Positions 1 through 6,203 of a stretch of 6,320 nt of DNA are shown here, piece by piece; the first letter of the stretch is position 1; each line of letters opens with the position of its first letter. Position numbers and translations under genes: made by a program. This DNA is from an uncultured Planctomycetaceae bacterium (GTDB taxonomy: Bacteria; Planctomycetota; Planctomycetia; Pirellulales; UBA1268): positions 1 to 6,320 of the forward strand of contig CALAZQ010000052.1 in assembly GCA_937926325.1 (NCBI GenBank). Reading direction: 5' to 3'. Below the pieces are notes generated by a model. That model was not told the origin of the DNA. It worked only from the letters and a program-made list of their open reading frames with translations, and did not search any database.

Positions 1-15
1 GCGGAGGCCCGCCAA

Positions 16-45
16 GGAAAGGCCGACAGGATGTCGGCTCTTTCC
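16..45. repeat. GGAAAG-framed hairpin, paralogue of the one at 115-144
   Basis: GGAAAG (16-21) pairs with CTTTCC (40-45), and GCCGACA (22-28) pairs with TGTCGGC (32-38). T39 is bulged and the loop is GGA. It shares with the hairpin at 115-144 the flanks CCAAGGAAAG and CTTTCCGT, the AGGA around the loop, and a one-base bulge just before CTTTCC. The inner stem sequence differs but is still paired. This suggests two copies of one structural unit. Confidence 0.55.
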
Positions 46-79
46 GTGAAGCAGCAGCCGCCAATGAGCCCAGCGGGAG

Positions 80-102
80 CAGGCGAACTTTAGCTTCGCC
101 TG
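80..102. repeat. Perfect 8-bp inverted repeat between the two GGAAAG hairpins
   Basis: CAGGCGAA (80-87) pairs with TTCGCCTG (95-102) around the loop CTTTAGC. It sits between the two longer hairpins at 16-45 and 115-144, so 16-144 is a run of three consecutive stem-loops. No function can be assigned. It could be part of a REP-like intergenic repeat or a structured 3' tail of the greA transcript. Confidence 0.5.
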
Positions 103-114
103 GTTCCGCCCCAA

Positions 115-144
115 GGAAAGTCGGGCAGGAGGCCCGAGCTTTCC
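115..144 (-). terminator. Hairpin after greA, possible terminator or repeat arm
   Basis: GGAAAG (115-120) plus TCGGGC (121-126) pairs with GCCCGA (132-137) and CTTTCC (139-144). There is a single-base bulge at 138 and a five-base loop, giving a 12-bp stem. It begins six bases after the greA stop on the transcribed strand. No U-tract follows (TTGGGG comes next), so classic intrinsic termination is uncertain. The same frame is repeated at 16-45, so this may instead be one arm of a repeated element. Confidence 0.5.
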
Positions 145-150
145 GTAAAG

Positions 151-630
151 TCAGTCGTCGAACCGCACCTCGAGGATTTCGAACTTCATCGTGCCGGCCG
201 GGACGTCGATTTCGACCTTCTGGCCCACCTTGCTGCCCATCAGGCCCTGGGCGAGGGGGCTGGCCACGTTGATCTTGCCGGCGTCGTAGTCCTCTTCCCC
301 GGCACCCACCAACACGAAGGTTTCTTCGTCGCCGAAATCGAGGTCTTTCACGATCACCGTCGCGCCGAAGACGACTTCGTCGCCGGCCTCCTTGGGCCGC
401 TCGACGATCACCGCCCGGGCGAGCTTGTCCCGGAGCAGGTTGATCTTGGCCTGGAGCATGCCCTGGCTCTCCCGCGCTCCGTGGTACTCGGCGTTTTCGC
501 TCAGGTCGCCCTCACTGCGGGCCTCGGCGATCCGCTTGGCGATCTTGGGCATCTCTTCCTGTTCCAGCTGGTCGGCTTCCGCCTTCAGCTTGTCGTAGCC
601 AACTTTTGTCATCGGGATGCGATCAGACAT
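151..630 (-). CDS. greA: Transcription elongation factor GreA
   Basis: GreA enters the secondary channel of RNA polymerase and stimulates cleavage of the 3' end of backtracked transcripts so that stalled elongation complexes restart. The product is 159 residues, the normal family length. Residues 1-75 form the antiparallel coiled coil; its tip carries the signature [14 protein letters not shown], with acidic residues D42 and E45 matching the E. coli D41/E44 pair that positions the catalytic metal. Residues from about 83 to 157 form the FKBP-like C-terminal domain, including the [14 protein letters not shown] segment. The ATG at 630 is preceded by AAGGAG five bases upstream, which supports this start. 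The gene lies 69 bp after the zinc-ribbon gene on the same strand, and a strong hairpin follows its TGA by six bases. The sequence shows nothing unusual; GreB is less likely given the length and neighbours. Confidence 0.97.
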   Translation of the reverse strand: MSDRIPMTKVGYDKLKAEADQLEQEEMPKIAKRIAEARSEGDLSENAEYHGARESQGMLQAKINLLRDKLARAVIVERPKEAGDEVVFGATVIVKDLDFGDEETFVLVGAGEEDYDAGKINVASPLAQGLMGSKVGQKVEIDVPAGTMKFEILEVRFDD

Positions 631-675
631 GCAAACTCCTTCTCAAGCAGATCACAGGGGAAAGCAGGCGGGTCC

Positions 676-699
676 CACCGGGTGAAAGCCACCACGGTG
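676..699 (-). terminator. Hairpin abutting the stop of the zinc-ribbon gene
   Basis: CACCG (676-680) and GGTG (681-684) pair with CACC (690-693) and CGGTG (695-699). A694 is bulged and the loop has five bases. On the transcribed strand the stem starts directly after the TGA at 702-700. No U-tract follows. It may act as a weak or factor-dependent terminator, or protect the mRNA 3' end, within the 69-bp gap before greA. The rest of that gap shows only the greA ribosome binding site. Confidence 0.35.
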
Positions 700-1416
700 T
701 CAGGCGGCCTGGTCAGGATCGTAAAGCAGGCGGCCGCAGCTGCGGCACATCACGGCGTCGCCCAGCAGGAGCTGGGAGATCATTTTGCCGGTGAGCTGCT
801 GATGGCAGCCGCCACAACAGCCGTTATCGACCGTCGCCATGCCGTCTTCGCCCTTGTGTTTGACCACCCGTTGATAGAGCTCGCGGAGCTCAGCGGTGAG
901 GTCCGCCTCGGCCTCCTGCAACTGTGCCGCGACACGGGCCACCTCCTGTTCAAGCTGGCCGGTCTCTTCAGCCACCTGGCGCTTGACCGCGGCGAGCTTC
1001 TCGGTGGCGTCGTTGACCTGCGTGGTGGCGGCCGGCTGCCGGCCACGGATTTCATCAACCCGTTCGAGCGACTCGAGGATCTCGTCCTCGAGCACCCTGA
1101 TCGCCATCTTGTCAGCTTCGATCTGCTCGCCGAGCAGCTGGTATTCCTTGTTGGTCTTGGCCGTGTTCCGCTTGGTTTCAAGGTCGCCGATTTTGGCTTC
1201 GGCCGACCGCAGCTGCAGCTGCTTCGTATCGACCAGCTTCTGGGCCTGCCGCAGCTCGTCGGCCAGTTGCTCGCGGGCTGCCTCGGCCTTGGTGAGTCGG
1301 CCCGTACCAGCGGCGATCTGCCGGGGGCCAGCCGCCAGCCGGCCACGCAGGTCGGTCAGCTGTCGCTGAATACGATGCAGGGTGCGAATGATCGTTGCAG
1401 CGGTCGCGACAGCCAT
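700..1416 (-). CDS. Coiled-coil C4 zinc-ribbon protein (zf-RING_7 / DUF164 type)
   Basis: This 238-residue cytoplasmic protein has no signal peptide or membrane segment. Residues 10 to about 185 are a long heptad-rich, charged helical hairpin. It contains the motif NKEYQLL (89-95), which is typical of this family at the coiled-coil turn. The C-terminus is a zinc ribbon with C201-x2-C204 and C224-x2-C227. Studied relatives are Helicobacter HP0958 (FlgZ), which binds the sigma factor RpoN and flagellin mRNA, and Chlamydia CT398 (CdsZ), which is linked to sigma-54 and type III secretion. Whether this copy shares those partners is unknown. Its position between rpoD and greA makes a transcription or RNA role a fair inference. 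The ATG at 1416 has GGAGAA five bases upstream. Family assignment is confident; function is open. Confidence 0.9.
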   Translation of the reverse strand: MAVATAATIIRTLHRIQRQLTDLRGRLAAGPRQIAAGTGRLTKAEAAREQLADELRQAQKLVDTKQLQLRSAEAKIGDLETKRNTAKTNKEYQLLGEQIEADKMAIRVLEDEILESLERVDEIRGRQPAATTQVNDATEKLAAVKRQVAEETGQLEQEVARVAAQLQEAEADLTAELRELYQRVVKHKGEDGMATVDNGCCGGCHQQLTGKMISQLLLGDAVMCRSCGRLLYDPDQAA

Positions 1417-1438
1417 GGGAATTCTCCGGGACCCCCGC

Positions 1439-1447
1439 AGCGTACCA
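1439..1447 (-). promoter_or_regulatory. Extended -10-like motif TGGTACGCT before the zinc-ribbon gene
   Basis: On the minus strand this reads TGGTACGCT: the extended -10 TGN followed by TACGCT, which keeps the T, A and final T of TATAAT. No good TTGACA-like -35 is present 17 bases upstream (TTTCGG). The flanking 11-mer GTGGTACGCTG recurs exactly before rpoD. A start here would give a leader of about 15 bases that still contains the GGAGAA ribosome binding site. Confidence 0.35.
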
Positions 1448-1488
1448 CAAGCTCAGCCTGGCCGAAATCAGCTGGCGGGCCGGCCGGG

Positions 1489-1523
1489 ACAGTGGGCCGC
1501 AGGTCTCCCCCGCGGCCCACCGT
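1489..1523 (-). terminator. Strong hairpin after rpoD, possible terminator
   Basis: GTGGGCCGC (1492-1500) and GCGGCCCAC (1512-1520) form a perfect nine-bp GC-rich stem around an 11-base loop. In the minus-strand RNA the stem can extend to 12 bp (1489-1523) through one G-U, one C-G and one A-U pair. It lies just after the rpoD TGA (1529-1527). The following bases are TGTCCCGG rather than a U-tract, so intrinsic termination is possible but not clear. Confidence 0.5.
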
Positions 1524-1526
1524 CGG

Positions 1527-3278
1527 TCAGCTGGCGGCGTTGCCCAGGAAATTCTCCAGCTGCTTCGACCGGACCGGGTGCTGCAGCTTCTTGACCGCCT
1601 TGGCCTCGATCTGGCGGACCCGCTCGCGGGTCACCCGGAAAATCCGGCCCACCTCTTCGAGGGTATAGGTGTACCCGTCGGTCAGCCCGTACCGCAGCCG
1701 AATGATCTCCCGCTCGCGGTAGGTGAGGGTCTTCAGCAGCGAGTCGAGTTTGTCCCGCAGCAGGCCGTGGGTCGTTGACTCGGTTGGACTCGACGAGCCC
1801 AGGTCTTCGACCAGTTCGCTGAAGCTGGCGTCGTCGCTTTCGCCGATCGGGCGATCGAGGCTCATCGGCTGCCGGCCCATGTCGAGCACTCGGCGGGCAT
1901 CTTCAAGGCCGACCTCGGCGGCATCGGCGATTTCTTCCGGGGTTGGTTCCCGGCCCAGCTCATGCAGCAGCTTCTTCGCCGTGGCCCGCAGCTTGGTCAG
2001 CAGGTCGATCATGTGAACCGGAATCCGGATGGTCCGGGCCTGGTCGGCGATGGCCCGCGTAATCGCCTGCCGGATCCACCAGGTGGCGTAGGTCGAGAAC
2101 TTGAAGCCGCGGCGATACTCGTACTTGTCGACCGCCCGCATCAGCCCGGTGTTGCCCTCCTGGATCAGGTCGAGGAACGACAGCCCGCGGTTGCGATACT
2201 TCTTGGCGATCGACACGACCAACCTGAGGTTGGCCGCCGAGAGGTTTCGCTTGGCTGCTTCGTACTCAGTCTTCAGCTTGTCGAGTGACGCGACCCGGTT
2301 GCGGAGTGATCGCGGGCTCTCTTGGGTCGAGAGCATCAGGTCCCGCAGTTCCTTCCGCATATCAGCCCGGTCGTCACAAGAAAGTTCACCTTCCTTCATC
2401 CGCCGGAGGTCGGCCTGCAGCCGATCCATGCGGCCTGACATGCCGCCGAGTAGCTTCATCAGCGGCTGAACGCGGCGGGTTCGCAGGCTCAGCTCCTCAA
2501 CGAGCGTCAGCATCTTTCCGCGGGTGCGGCGGAACCGGCGGCGGGCCTGCCGGGCGGCAGCCGGTTCGGTTCGGGTGCTGATCAAGAGCTTGAAGTCCGC
2601 CTCGCTCTGCTCCATCAGCCGGTCGAGTGTGGCTAAGTTGTGGGGCATGCGGGCCTGAATCTGTTCTTTGGTCAGCCGCTCTGTCAGCGACACCTTGATG
2701 GTTCGGTCGAAGGGCAGCCGGCCTTCGTGGACCCGGCGGAGGGTTTCGACGGTTGAATGCATGGCAAAGCCGCAGCCGAGGATGGCCCGACGAAACCGCT
2801 TCCGCGTCACCTCGATCCGCTTGGCCAGCGAGATCTCCTCTTCCCGGGTCAGCAGCGGGATTTCCGCCATCTGGGCCAGGTACATGCGAATCGGATCGTT
2901 GGCGGCGTTTGAAGGAGGCGTGGTGATCGCCTCGTCACGCCGCGGCTTGGCGGCCTTGACCGGTGGGGCGAGAGGTTCAGTGGGGGCCGTATCAGCCGGG
3001 CCGGCAATCGGCTCTTCAGGCAGTTGCTCTACCAGTTCAATGCCCCGATCATCGAGGGCCACCAGCAACGCATCGATTTTCTCGGGGTCAACCGCTTCAT
3101 CGGGCAGGTAGGCGTTGATCTGATCGAAGGTCAGATAGCCGGTTCGCTGTCCCGCCTCGATCAGCCCCCGCAGATCGGCGTCGTGCAGATGGTCGAGACC
3201 GGCTGCGGCAGCGAAAGGAATCGTTTCTGGCTGCTGCTCGGCTGCGGGTTCTGGAGTCTGATTTTCGTTTGCGTTCAT
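1527..3278 (-). CDS. rpoD: Primary RNA polymerase sigma factor (sigma-70/SigA)
   Basis: This is the housekeeping sigma subunit that directs RNA polymerase to promoters. The product is 583 residues from the ATG at 3278, which has AAGGAG nine bases upstream. A GTG at 3296 would add six residues but lacks such a site. Region 1.1 lies at about 29-85, the mark of a primary sigma. Region 1.2 ([20 protein letters not shown]) starts near 128. A basic, helical non-conserved region of roughly 180 residues follows. Region 2 runs from about 344 to 423, with [19 protein letters not shown] and the -10-reading [18 protein letters not shown]. Region 3 follows, then region 4 at about 513-575, with the -35-reading helix-turn-helix [20 protein letters not shown]. 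All are intact. It follows dnaG by 136 bp, as in the macromolecular-synthesis cluster of many bacteria. Confidence 0.97.
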   Translation of the reverse strand: MNANENQTPEPAAEQQPETIPFAAAAGLDHLHDADLRGLIEAGQRTGYLTFDQINAYLPDEAVDPEKIDALLVALDDRGIELVEQLPEEPIAGPADTAPTEPLAPPVKAAKPRRDEAITTPPSNAANDPIRMYLAQMAEIPLLTREEEISLAKRIEVTRKRFRRAILGCGFAMHSTVETLRRVHEGRLPFDRTIKVSLTERLTKEQIQARMPHNLATLDRLMEQSEADFKLLISTRTEPAAARQARRRFRRTRGKMLTLVEELSLRTRRVQPLMKLLGGMSGRMDRLQADLRRMKEGELSCDDRADMRKELRDLMLSTQESPRSLRNRVASLDKLKTEYEAAKRNLSAANLRLVVSIAKKYRNRGLSFLDLIQEGNTGLMRAVDKYEYRRGFKFSTYATWWIRQAITRAIADQARTIRIPVHMIDLLTKLRATAKKLLHELGREPTPEEIADAAEVGLEDARRVLDMGRQPMSLDRPIGESDDASFSELVEDLGSSSPTESTTHGLLRDKLDSLLKTLTYREREIIRLRYGLTDGYTYTLEEVGRIFRVTRERVRQIEAKAVKKLQHPVRSKQLENFLGNAAS

Positions 3279-3297
3279 CGGCTGGTTCTCCTTCACC

Positions 3298-3306
3298 AGC
3301 GTACCA
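3298..3306 (-). promoter_or_regulatory. Extended -10-like motif TGGTACGCT before rpoD
   Basis: The minus strand reads TGGTACGCT, identical to the motif before the zinc-ribbon gene and lying 19 bases upstream of the rpoD ATG. If used, transcription would begin at about 3291, inside the AAGGAG ribosome binding site (3293-3288). That is an awkwardly short leader and weakens the promoter reading. There is no recognisable -35. The rest of the 136-bp dnaG-rpoD gap shows no gene. Confidence 0.3.
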
Positions 3307-3414
3307 CTTGGGGCACGCCTTCTCCGGACGTCACTCGCACACCGCCCCCCAAAACATCAGCCGCCCGCGATGCGGACGAACGACATTTTGATTGCAGCGA
3401 CGAGCCGGGCATCT

Positions 3415-5289
3415 TCACCCCTCCTTGGGATCAGTCATGCCCTGAGCAGCCCGCCGCGCGGCGACGAGTTGCTCGAGGATTGCTGCCTCGTCGTCCGGCT
3501 GGAGCGGCGAGGTTTTCAGTGTTCTCAGGTTCTGCCGGGCGGTCCGATCTGCCCGGCGACGTGTGATCGCCTCATCAAGGTGATGCACGCGGGCCGTTTC
3601 ATCAAGATGAGTCTGTTCCCGGGTCGCCTCGTCGAGCTGGACCAGCAGACCGTGCAGCCGCGGATCGGTCAGTTCCAGCAGCATTGAAGCCAGTGTCGGC
3701 GTCCGGCCGGCATTCTGCAGCGTGACGGCGGCGTCGAGCACCAGCCGGGCCACCTCGGTCTCGAGTTCCGCGGCCGAGATCTGCTCCAGCAACGGTGCAA
3801 CTGCGTCAGGCGCTGCCACGATCGCCTCGAGAAGTTCCCGATCCCAGGCGGGCAGTGAGCGGGCATCGATCGCCTCGGCCTCGTCCGTTGCCGCATTGTC
3901 TGTGGACCTGGACCGGGCCCGATGCAGTTCGGCCAGTCTGGCCCGGAGGGCTTCCCGGGAAAGGCCAAATCGACGGGAGAGGCGGCCGAGCAGCTGGTCT
4001 TCCCGCAGCTGCCGCTGTGACGGCGGCAGTGGAGAGCGGGGTGAGACGGCAGCCATCACACTCAGCACGCCTTCCACGGCCGTCAGGGCGGCATCATCCG
4101 AGGCGTCGTCCGGAAGGCTGTCGACGACCCGCTGCATCCGGTAGTCGAGCGGGTCAACCGCGGTGCCCAGCAGGCTTTCAAAGGCATCGCTGCCTTCGTT
4201 CAAGCAGTAGTCGCACGGGTCAACCCCGCTGGGCAGGCTGGCGATCCGAACGTCGATCGGCTCGGCAAGCAGCACCTCAAGCACTTCGTCGGCCCGGCGG
4301 CGGCCGGCGTCGTCGCCGTCGAGCACCACCACGATCTGGTCCGCGTACCGTCGCAGCAGCCTGACATGCCGCTGGCCCAGGGCTGTGCCCAGCACGGCGA
4401 CCACATCGCCGATGCCGGCCTGGCGGGCGGCGAGGCAGTCGGTGTAGCCCTCCACCACGATGGCCCGCCGCGAGCGGCTCATTGTTTCGCGGGCCGACTC
4501 AAGCCCATAGAGCATCGACTGCTTCGAAAAGATCGGGGTCTCGGGCGAGTTGATGTACTTGGCGGCGTCGGGTGGGCTGCCGGGCAGCACCCGTCCGCCG
4601 AAGGCGACATGCCGCCCCTGGGGATCACGGATGGGGAACATCAAGCGGCCACGGAAGCGGTCATAGTGCCCCGACCGGTCCTGCCGCGGAATCACCAGCC
4701 CGGCCTGCTCCAAGTTGCTGGTGGCGATCCCGGCGGCCTGAGCCTGCCGCAGCAGCCAGTCCCACTCATCGGGCACGAAGCCGAGGCCGTGGGCGGTGAC
4801 CGTCTCGGCAGTCAGGCCACGGTCGTGAAGATAGCCGCGAGCCCTCTCGGCCACCGGAGACGACTGCAGGCAGTCACTGAAGCGGGCCGCAGCCCAGGCA
4901 ATCGTATCGTAGAGCGGCCGCTTGACGTCGCCGCCGGGGCCGCGGCTTCTCGGCAGATCGATGCCGACGCGTTCGGCCAGCTGCTCGAGCGCCTCGCGAA
5001 ACTCCAGCCGCTCCATCCGCATCAGAAAGCTGAAGGCATCACCGCCGACGTTGCAGACCCAGCAGCGAAAGGTCTGCCGCTCCGGGTTGATCTGCAGGCT
5101 GGGCCGCGAGTCGTCATGCCACGGACAGAGGCCGACCAGGTTGCGGCCGTTCCGCCGCAGCGAGATGTAGCTGCCGACCAGGTCAACGATATCGACCGCC
5201 TCGCGAACCCGCTCCTTCGCGTCATCGCCACTGAACAGGCCCGCGTCGTGGCGGTGGGCAACAGGCGTGATATCGGCGGAAGTGGCCAT
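3415..5289 (-). CDS. dnaG: DNA primase DnaG
   Basis: DnaG synthesises RNA primers for the lagging strand and works with the replicative helicase. From the ATG at 5289 the product is 624 residues, close to the family norm of about 580-650. The N-terminal zinc domain shows C55-x2-H58 and C76-x2-C79 (LCPWHDDSRPSL, FRCWVCNVGGD). The core N-subdomain covers about 125-265, with GRLMFPIRDPQGRHVAFGGR and KYINSPETPIFSK. The TOPRIM domain follows, with catalytic E280 in VVEGYTDCLAA and D324/D326 in VLDGDDAGRRRADE. The last 200 residues or so are a less conserved helical region in the place of the helicase-binding domain. In-frame TTG (5298) and GTG (5295) starts are possible but less likely. None has a clear Shine-Dalgarno site. 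The gene looks intact and heads the cluster that leads to rpoD. Confidence 0.96.
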   Translation of the reverse strand: MATSADITPVAHRHDAGLFSGDDAKERVREAVDIVDLVGSYISLRRNGRNLVGLCPWHDDSRPSLQINPERQTFRCWVCNVGGDAFSFLMRMERLEFREALEQLAERVGIDLPRSRGPGGDVKRPLYDTIAWAAARFSDCLQSSPVAERARGYLHDRGLTAETVTAHGLGFVPDEWDWLLRQAQAAGIATSNLEQAGLVIPRQDRSGHYDRFRGRLMFPIRDPQGRHVAFGGRVLPGSPPDAAKYINSPETPIFSKQSMLYGLESARETMSRSRRAIVVEGYTDCLAARQAGIGDVVAVLGTALGQRHVRLLRRYADQIVVVLDGDDAGRRRADEVLEVLLAEPIDVRIASLPSGVDPCDYCLNEGSDAFESLLGTAVDPLDYRMQRVVDSLPDDASDDAALTAVEGVLSVMAAVSPRSPLPPSQRQLREDQLLGRLSRRFGLSREALRARLAELHRARSRSTDNAATDEAEAIDARSLPAWDRELLEAIVAAPDAVAPLLEQISAAELETEVARLVLDAAVTLQNAGRTPTLASMLLELTDPRLHGLLVQLDEATREQTHLDETARVHHLDEAITRRRADRTARQNLRTLKTSPLQPDDEAAILEQLVAARRAAQGMTDPKEG

Positions 5290-5393
5290 CGGCACCAACG
5301 CGATGAAGTGGAAGCAGCCTCAGGAAGCACGCCGGGGAAGGCGGTCGACCACGACGAATTCATGATCGACCCATCCGTTCTAACCCGCCGGGC

Positions 5394-5410
5394 TCGGGTC
5401 ACAAACCCGA
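5394..5410. repeat. Short inverted repeat in the dnaG leader region
   Basis: TCGGGT (5394-5399) and ACCCGA (5405-5410) flank the loop CACAA. A GC-rich CCCGCCGGG stretch lies next to it (5384-5392). It lies about 105-120 bp upstream of the dnaG start. It could be an operator, part of a dispersed repeat, or chance in GC-rich DNA. Confidence 0.3.
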
Positions 5411-5501
5411 CTTTCTGCGGTTCATGCCGGCAACGGTGCCAAGCTACACAACCGGAAGCTGCGAAGGCTGCGGGGGATGGGTGGCGGCGACAGGTGGTTT
5501 A

Positions 5502-5662
5502 GGTTCTGTCTGAAAAGGCTACCGTTGGCCCGAGAGCGAGCTGCTTTGGTTTCTGGCAAGGACGGCGAAGCAGCCAGATTTGCAGATCTGGCGATGGAGC
5601 CGGACGTAGCCAGAGGGCAAATGAGCCGCTCGAAGCCAGGTAATGAGTTTTCAGACAGAGCC
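5502..5662. mobile_element. Complete 161-bp foldback MITE-like element
   Basis: The ends are GGTTCTGTCTGAAAA (5502-5516) and the inverse complement of GGCTCTGTCTGAAAA (5648-5662): 15-bp terminal inverted repeats with one mismatch. A TA lies on each side (5500-5501 and 5663-5664), consistent with a TA target duplication. The centre is a hairpin, CCAGAT-TTGCAG-ATCTGG (5574-5591). Between ends and centre the two arms are still recognisably complementary with mismatches, so the whole unit folds back on itself. It has no transposase gene and no useful ORF, so it would need a transposase in trans. TA-targeting families such as IS630 or the IS427 group of IS5 are candidates, but I cannot assign one. 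A second copy begins at 6204. Confidence 0.8.
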
Positions 5663-5681
5663 TAGAGGCGGCTTCGCGTCC

Positions 5682-6104
5682 TTACGCCAGCAGCCGGCTG
5701 ACGCTTTCCAGCAGCCGATCCATGGCGAACGGCTTGCGGATGTAGTCATCGACCCCAAGCATTTCGGCGTAGGCCTTGTGGCGGCTGCCTTCGTTGGCGG
5801 TCACCATGATGATCCGCAGTGGCGTCTGCTGGCTGCGACGCAGCCGCTCGAGGACCAGAAATCCGCTCCGCTTCGGCATCATCATGTCGAGCACGACCAG
5901 ATCGGGCAGTTCTTTTTCCGCCAACGCGACGCCCTGATTCCCGTCCCGGGCGATCAGCACCGTGTAGCCCTTGGCTTCAAGCACGGTCCGCATCGACTCG
6001 ATGATTTCGGCATCGTCGTCAACCAGCAGAATTCTCTTGTCTGCGGAGGCGGCGGAGGCGGGCTTGATGCGGGTCGCTTTTTTTGCGCGTTTGGCTGGGG
6101 GCAT
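5682..6104 (-). CDS. Single-domain (CheY-like) response regulator
   Basis: This 140-residue protein is a phosphorylatable receiver with no output domain. After a basic, Lys/Arg- and Ala-rich tail of about 22 residues, the receiver runs from RILLVDDD (24-31) to the C-terminus. It shows acidic pocket residues D29/D30, phosphoacceptor D73 in VVLDMMMPKRSG, switch T102 in MVTA, Y121, and K124 in YIRKPF. These match CheY D12/D13, D57, T87, Y106 and K109, so the site is complete. With no DNA-binding domain it should act by protein contact or as a phosphorelay intermediate. No histidine kinase is in view. The ATG at 6104 lacks a clear Shine-Dalgarno site. The gene is flanked on both sides by copies of the same MITE-like repeat. 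The partner and pathway are unknown. Confidence 0.93.
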   Translation of the reverse strand: MPPAKRAKKATRIKPASAASADKRILLVDDDAEIIESMRTVLEAKGYTVLIARDGNQGVALAEKELPDLVVLDMMMPKRSGFLVLERLRRSQQTPLRIIMVTANEGSRHKAYAEMLGVDDYIRKPFAMDRLLESVSRLLA

Positions 6105-6168
6105 CTCTGGAACCGGCGAGGCGGCAGGAAGGTGAAACTTACGTCAAGCAGCTTACGCCGCTGCCCTT

Positions 6169-6177
6169 AGCATAGCA
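6169..6177 (-). promoter_or_regulatory. Extended -10-like motif TGCTATGCT before the response regulator
   Basis: The minus strand reads TGCTATGCT: TGN followed by TATGCT, matching TATAAT at four of six positions. No TTGACA-like -35 is seen at normal spacing. It would give a leader of roughly 57 bases. It lies between the second MITE copy and the gene, so the element has not separated this putative promoter from its gene. It resembles the TGGTACGCT motifs before rpoD and the zinc-ribbon gene. Confidence 0.4.
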
Positions 6178-6203
6178 GACACCGGTTTGAACTTTTTCGC
6201 CTA

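Larger units (their letters stand above)
5290..5681. other. 392-bp gene-free stretch between the response regulator and dnaG
   Basis: No credible coding sequence is present on either strand. The right part (5502-5662) is a foldback mobile element. The left 210 bp (5290-5499) is presumably the dnaG leader and promoter region, but I find no convincing -35/-10 pair. It contains one short hairpin (5394-5410). Only 19 bp separate the element from the response regulator stop, so that gene's transcript probably runs into the foldback. Confidence 0.6.

Noticed and set aside
481..1668. 395-residue open frame on the plus strand opposite greA, the zinc-ribbon gene and rpoD
   Set aside because: It runs antisense across three genes with clear family motifs, has no recognisable domain, and is the type of long shadow frame expected in GC-rich DNA.
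3279..3414. Possible small gene or rpsU remnant between dnaG and rpoD
   Set aside because: The 136-bp gap gives no minus-strand frame resembling ribosomal protein S21 or any other small protein. rpsU would in any case be expected upstream of dnaG, and it is not seen there within the window.
5290..5298. Upstream TTG and GTG starts for dnaG adding three or two residues
   Set aside because: They are in frame, but the ATG at 5289 is the stronger codon, none of the three has a ribosome binding site, and the extra residues add nothing conserved.
4366..5502. 378-residue open frame on the plus strand opposite dnaG
   Set aside because: It is antisense to the zinc-binding, core and TOPRIM-coding parts of a well-supported primase gene and shows no family signature of its own.
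5477..5665. 62-residue open frame on the plus strand covering the foldback element
   Set aside because: It lies almost wholly in an imperfect palindrome with terminal inverted repeats and has no ribosome binding site or known motif. The second copy breaks no pattern that would suggest coding constraint.
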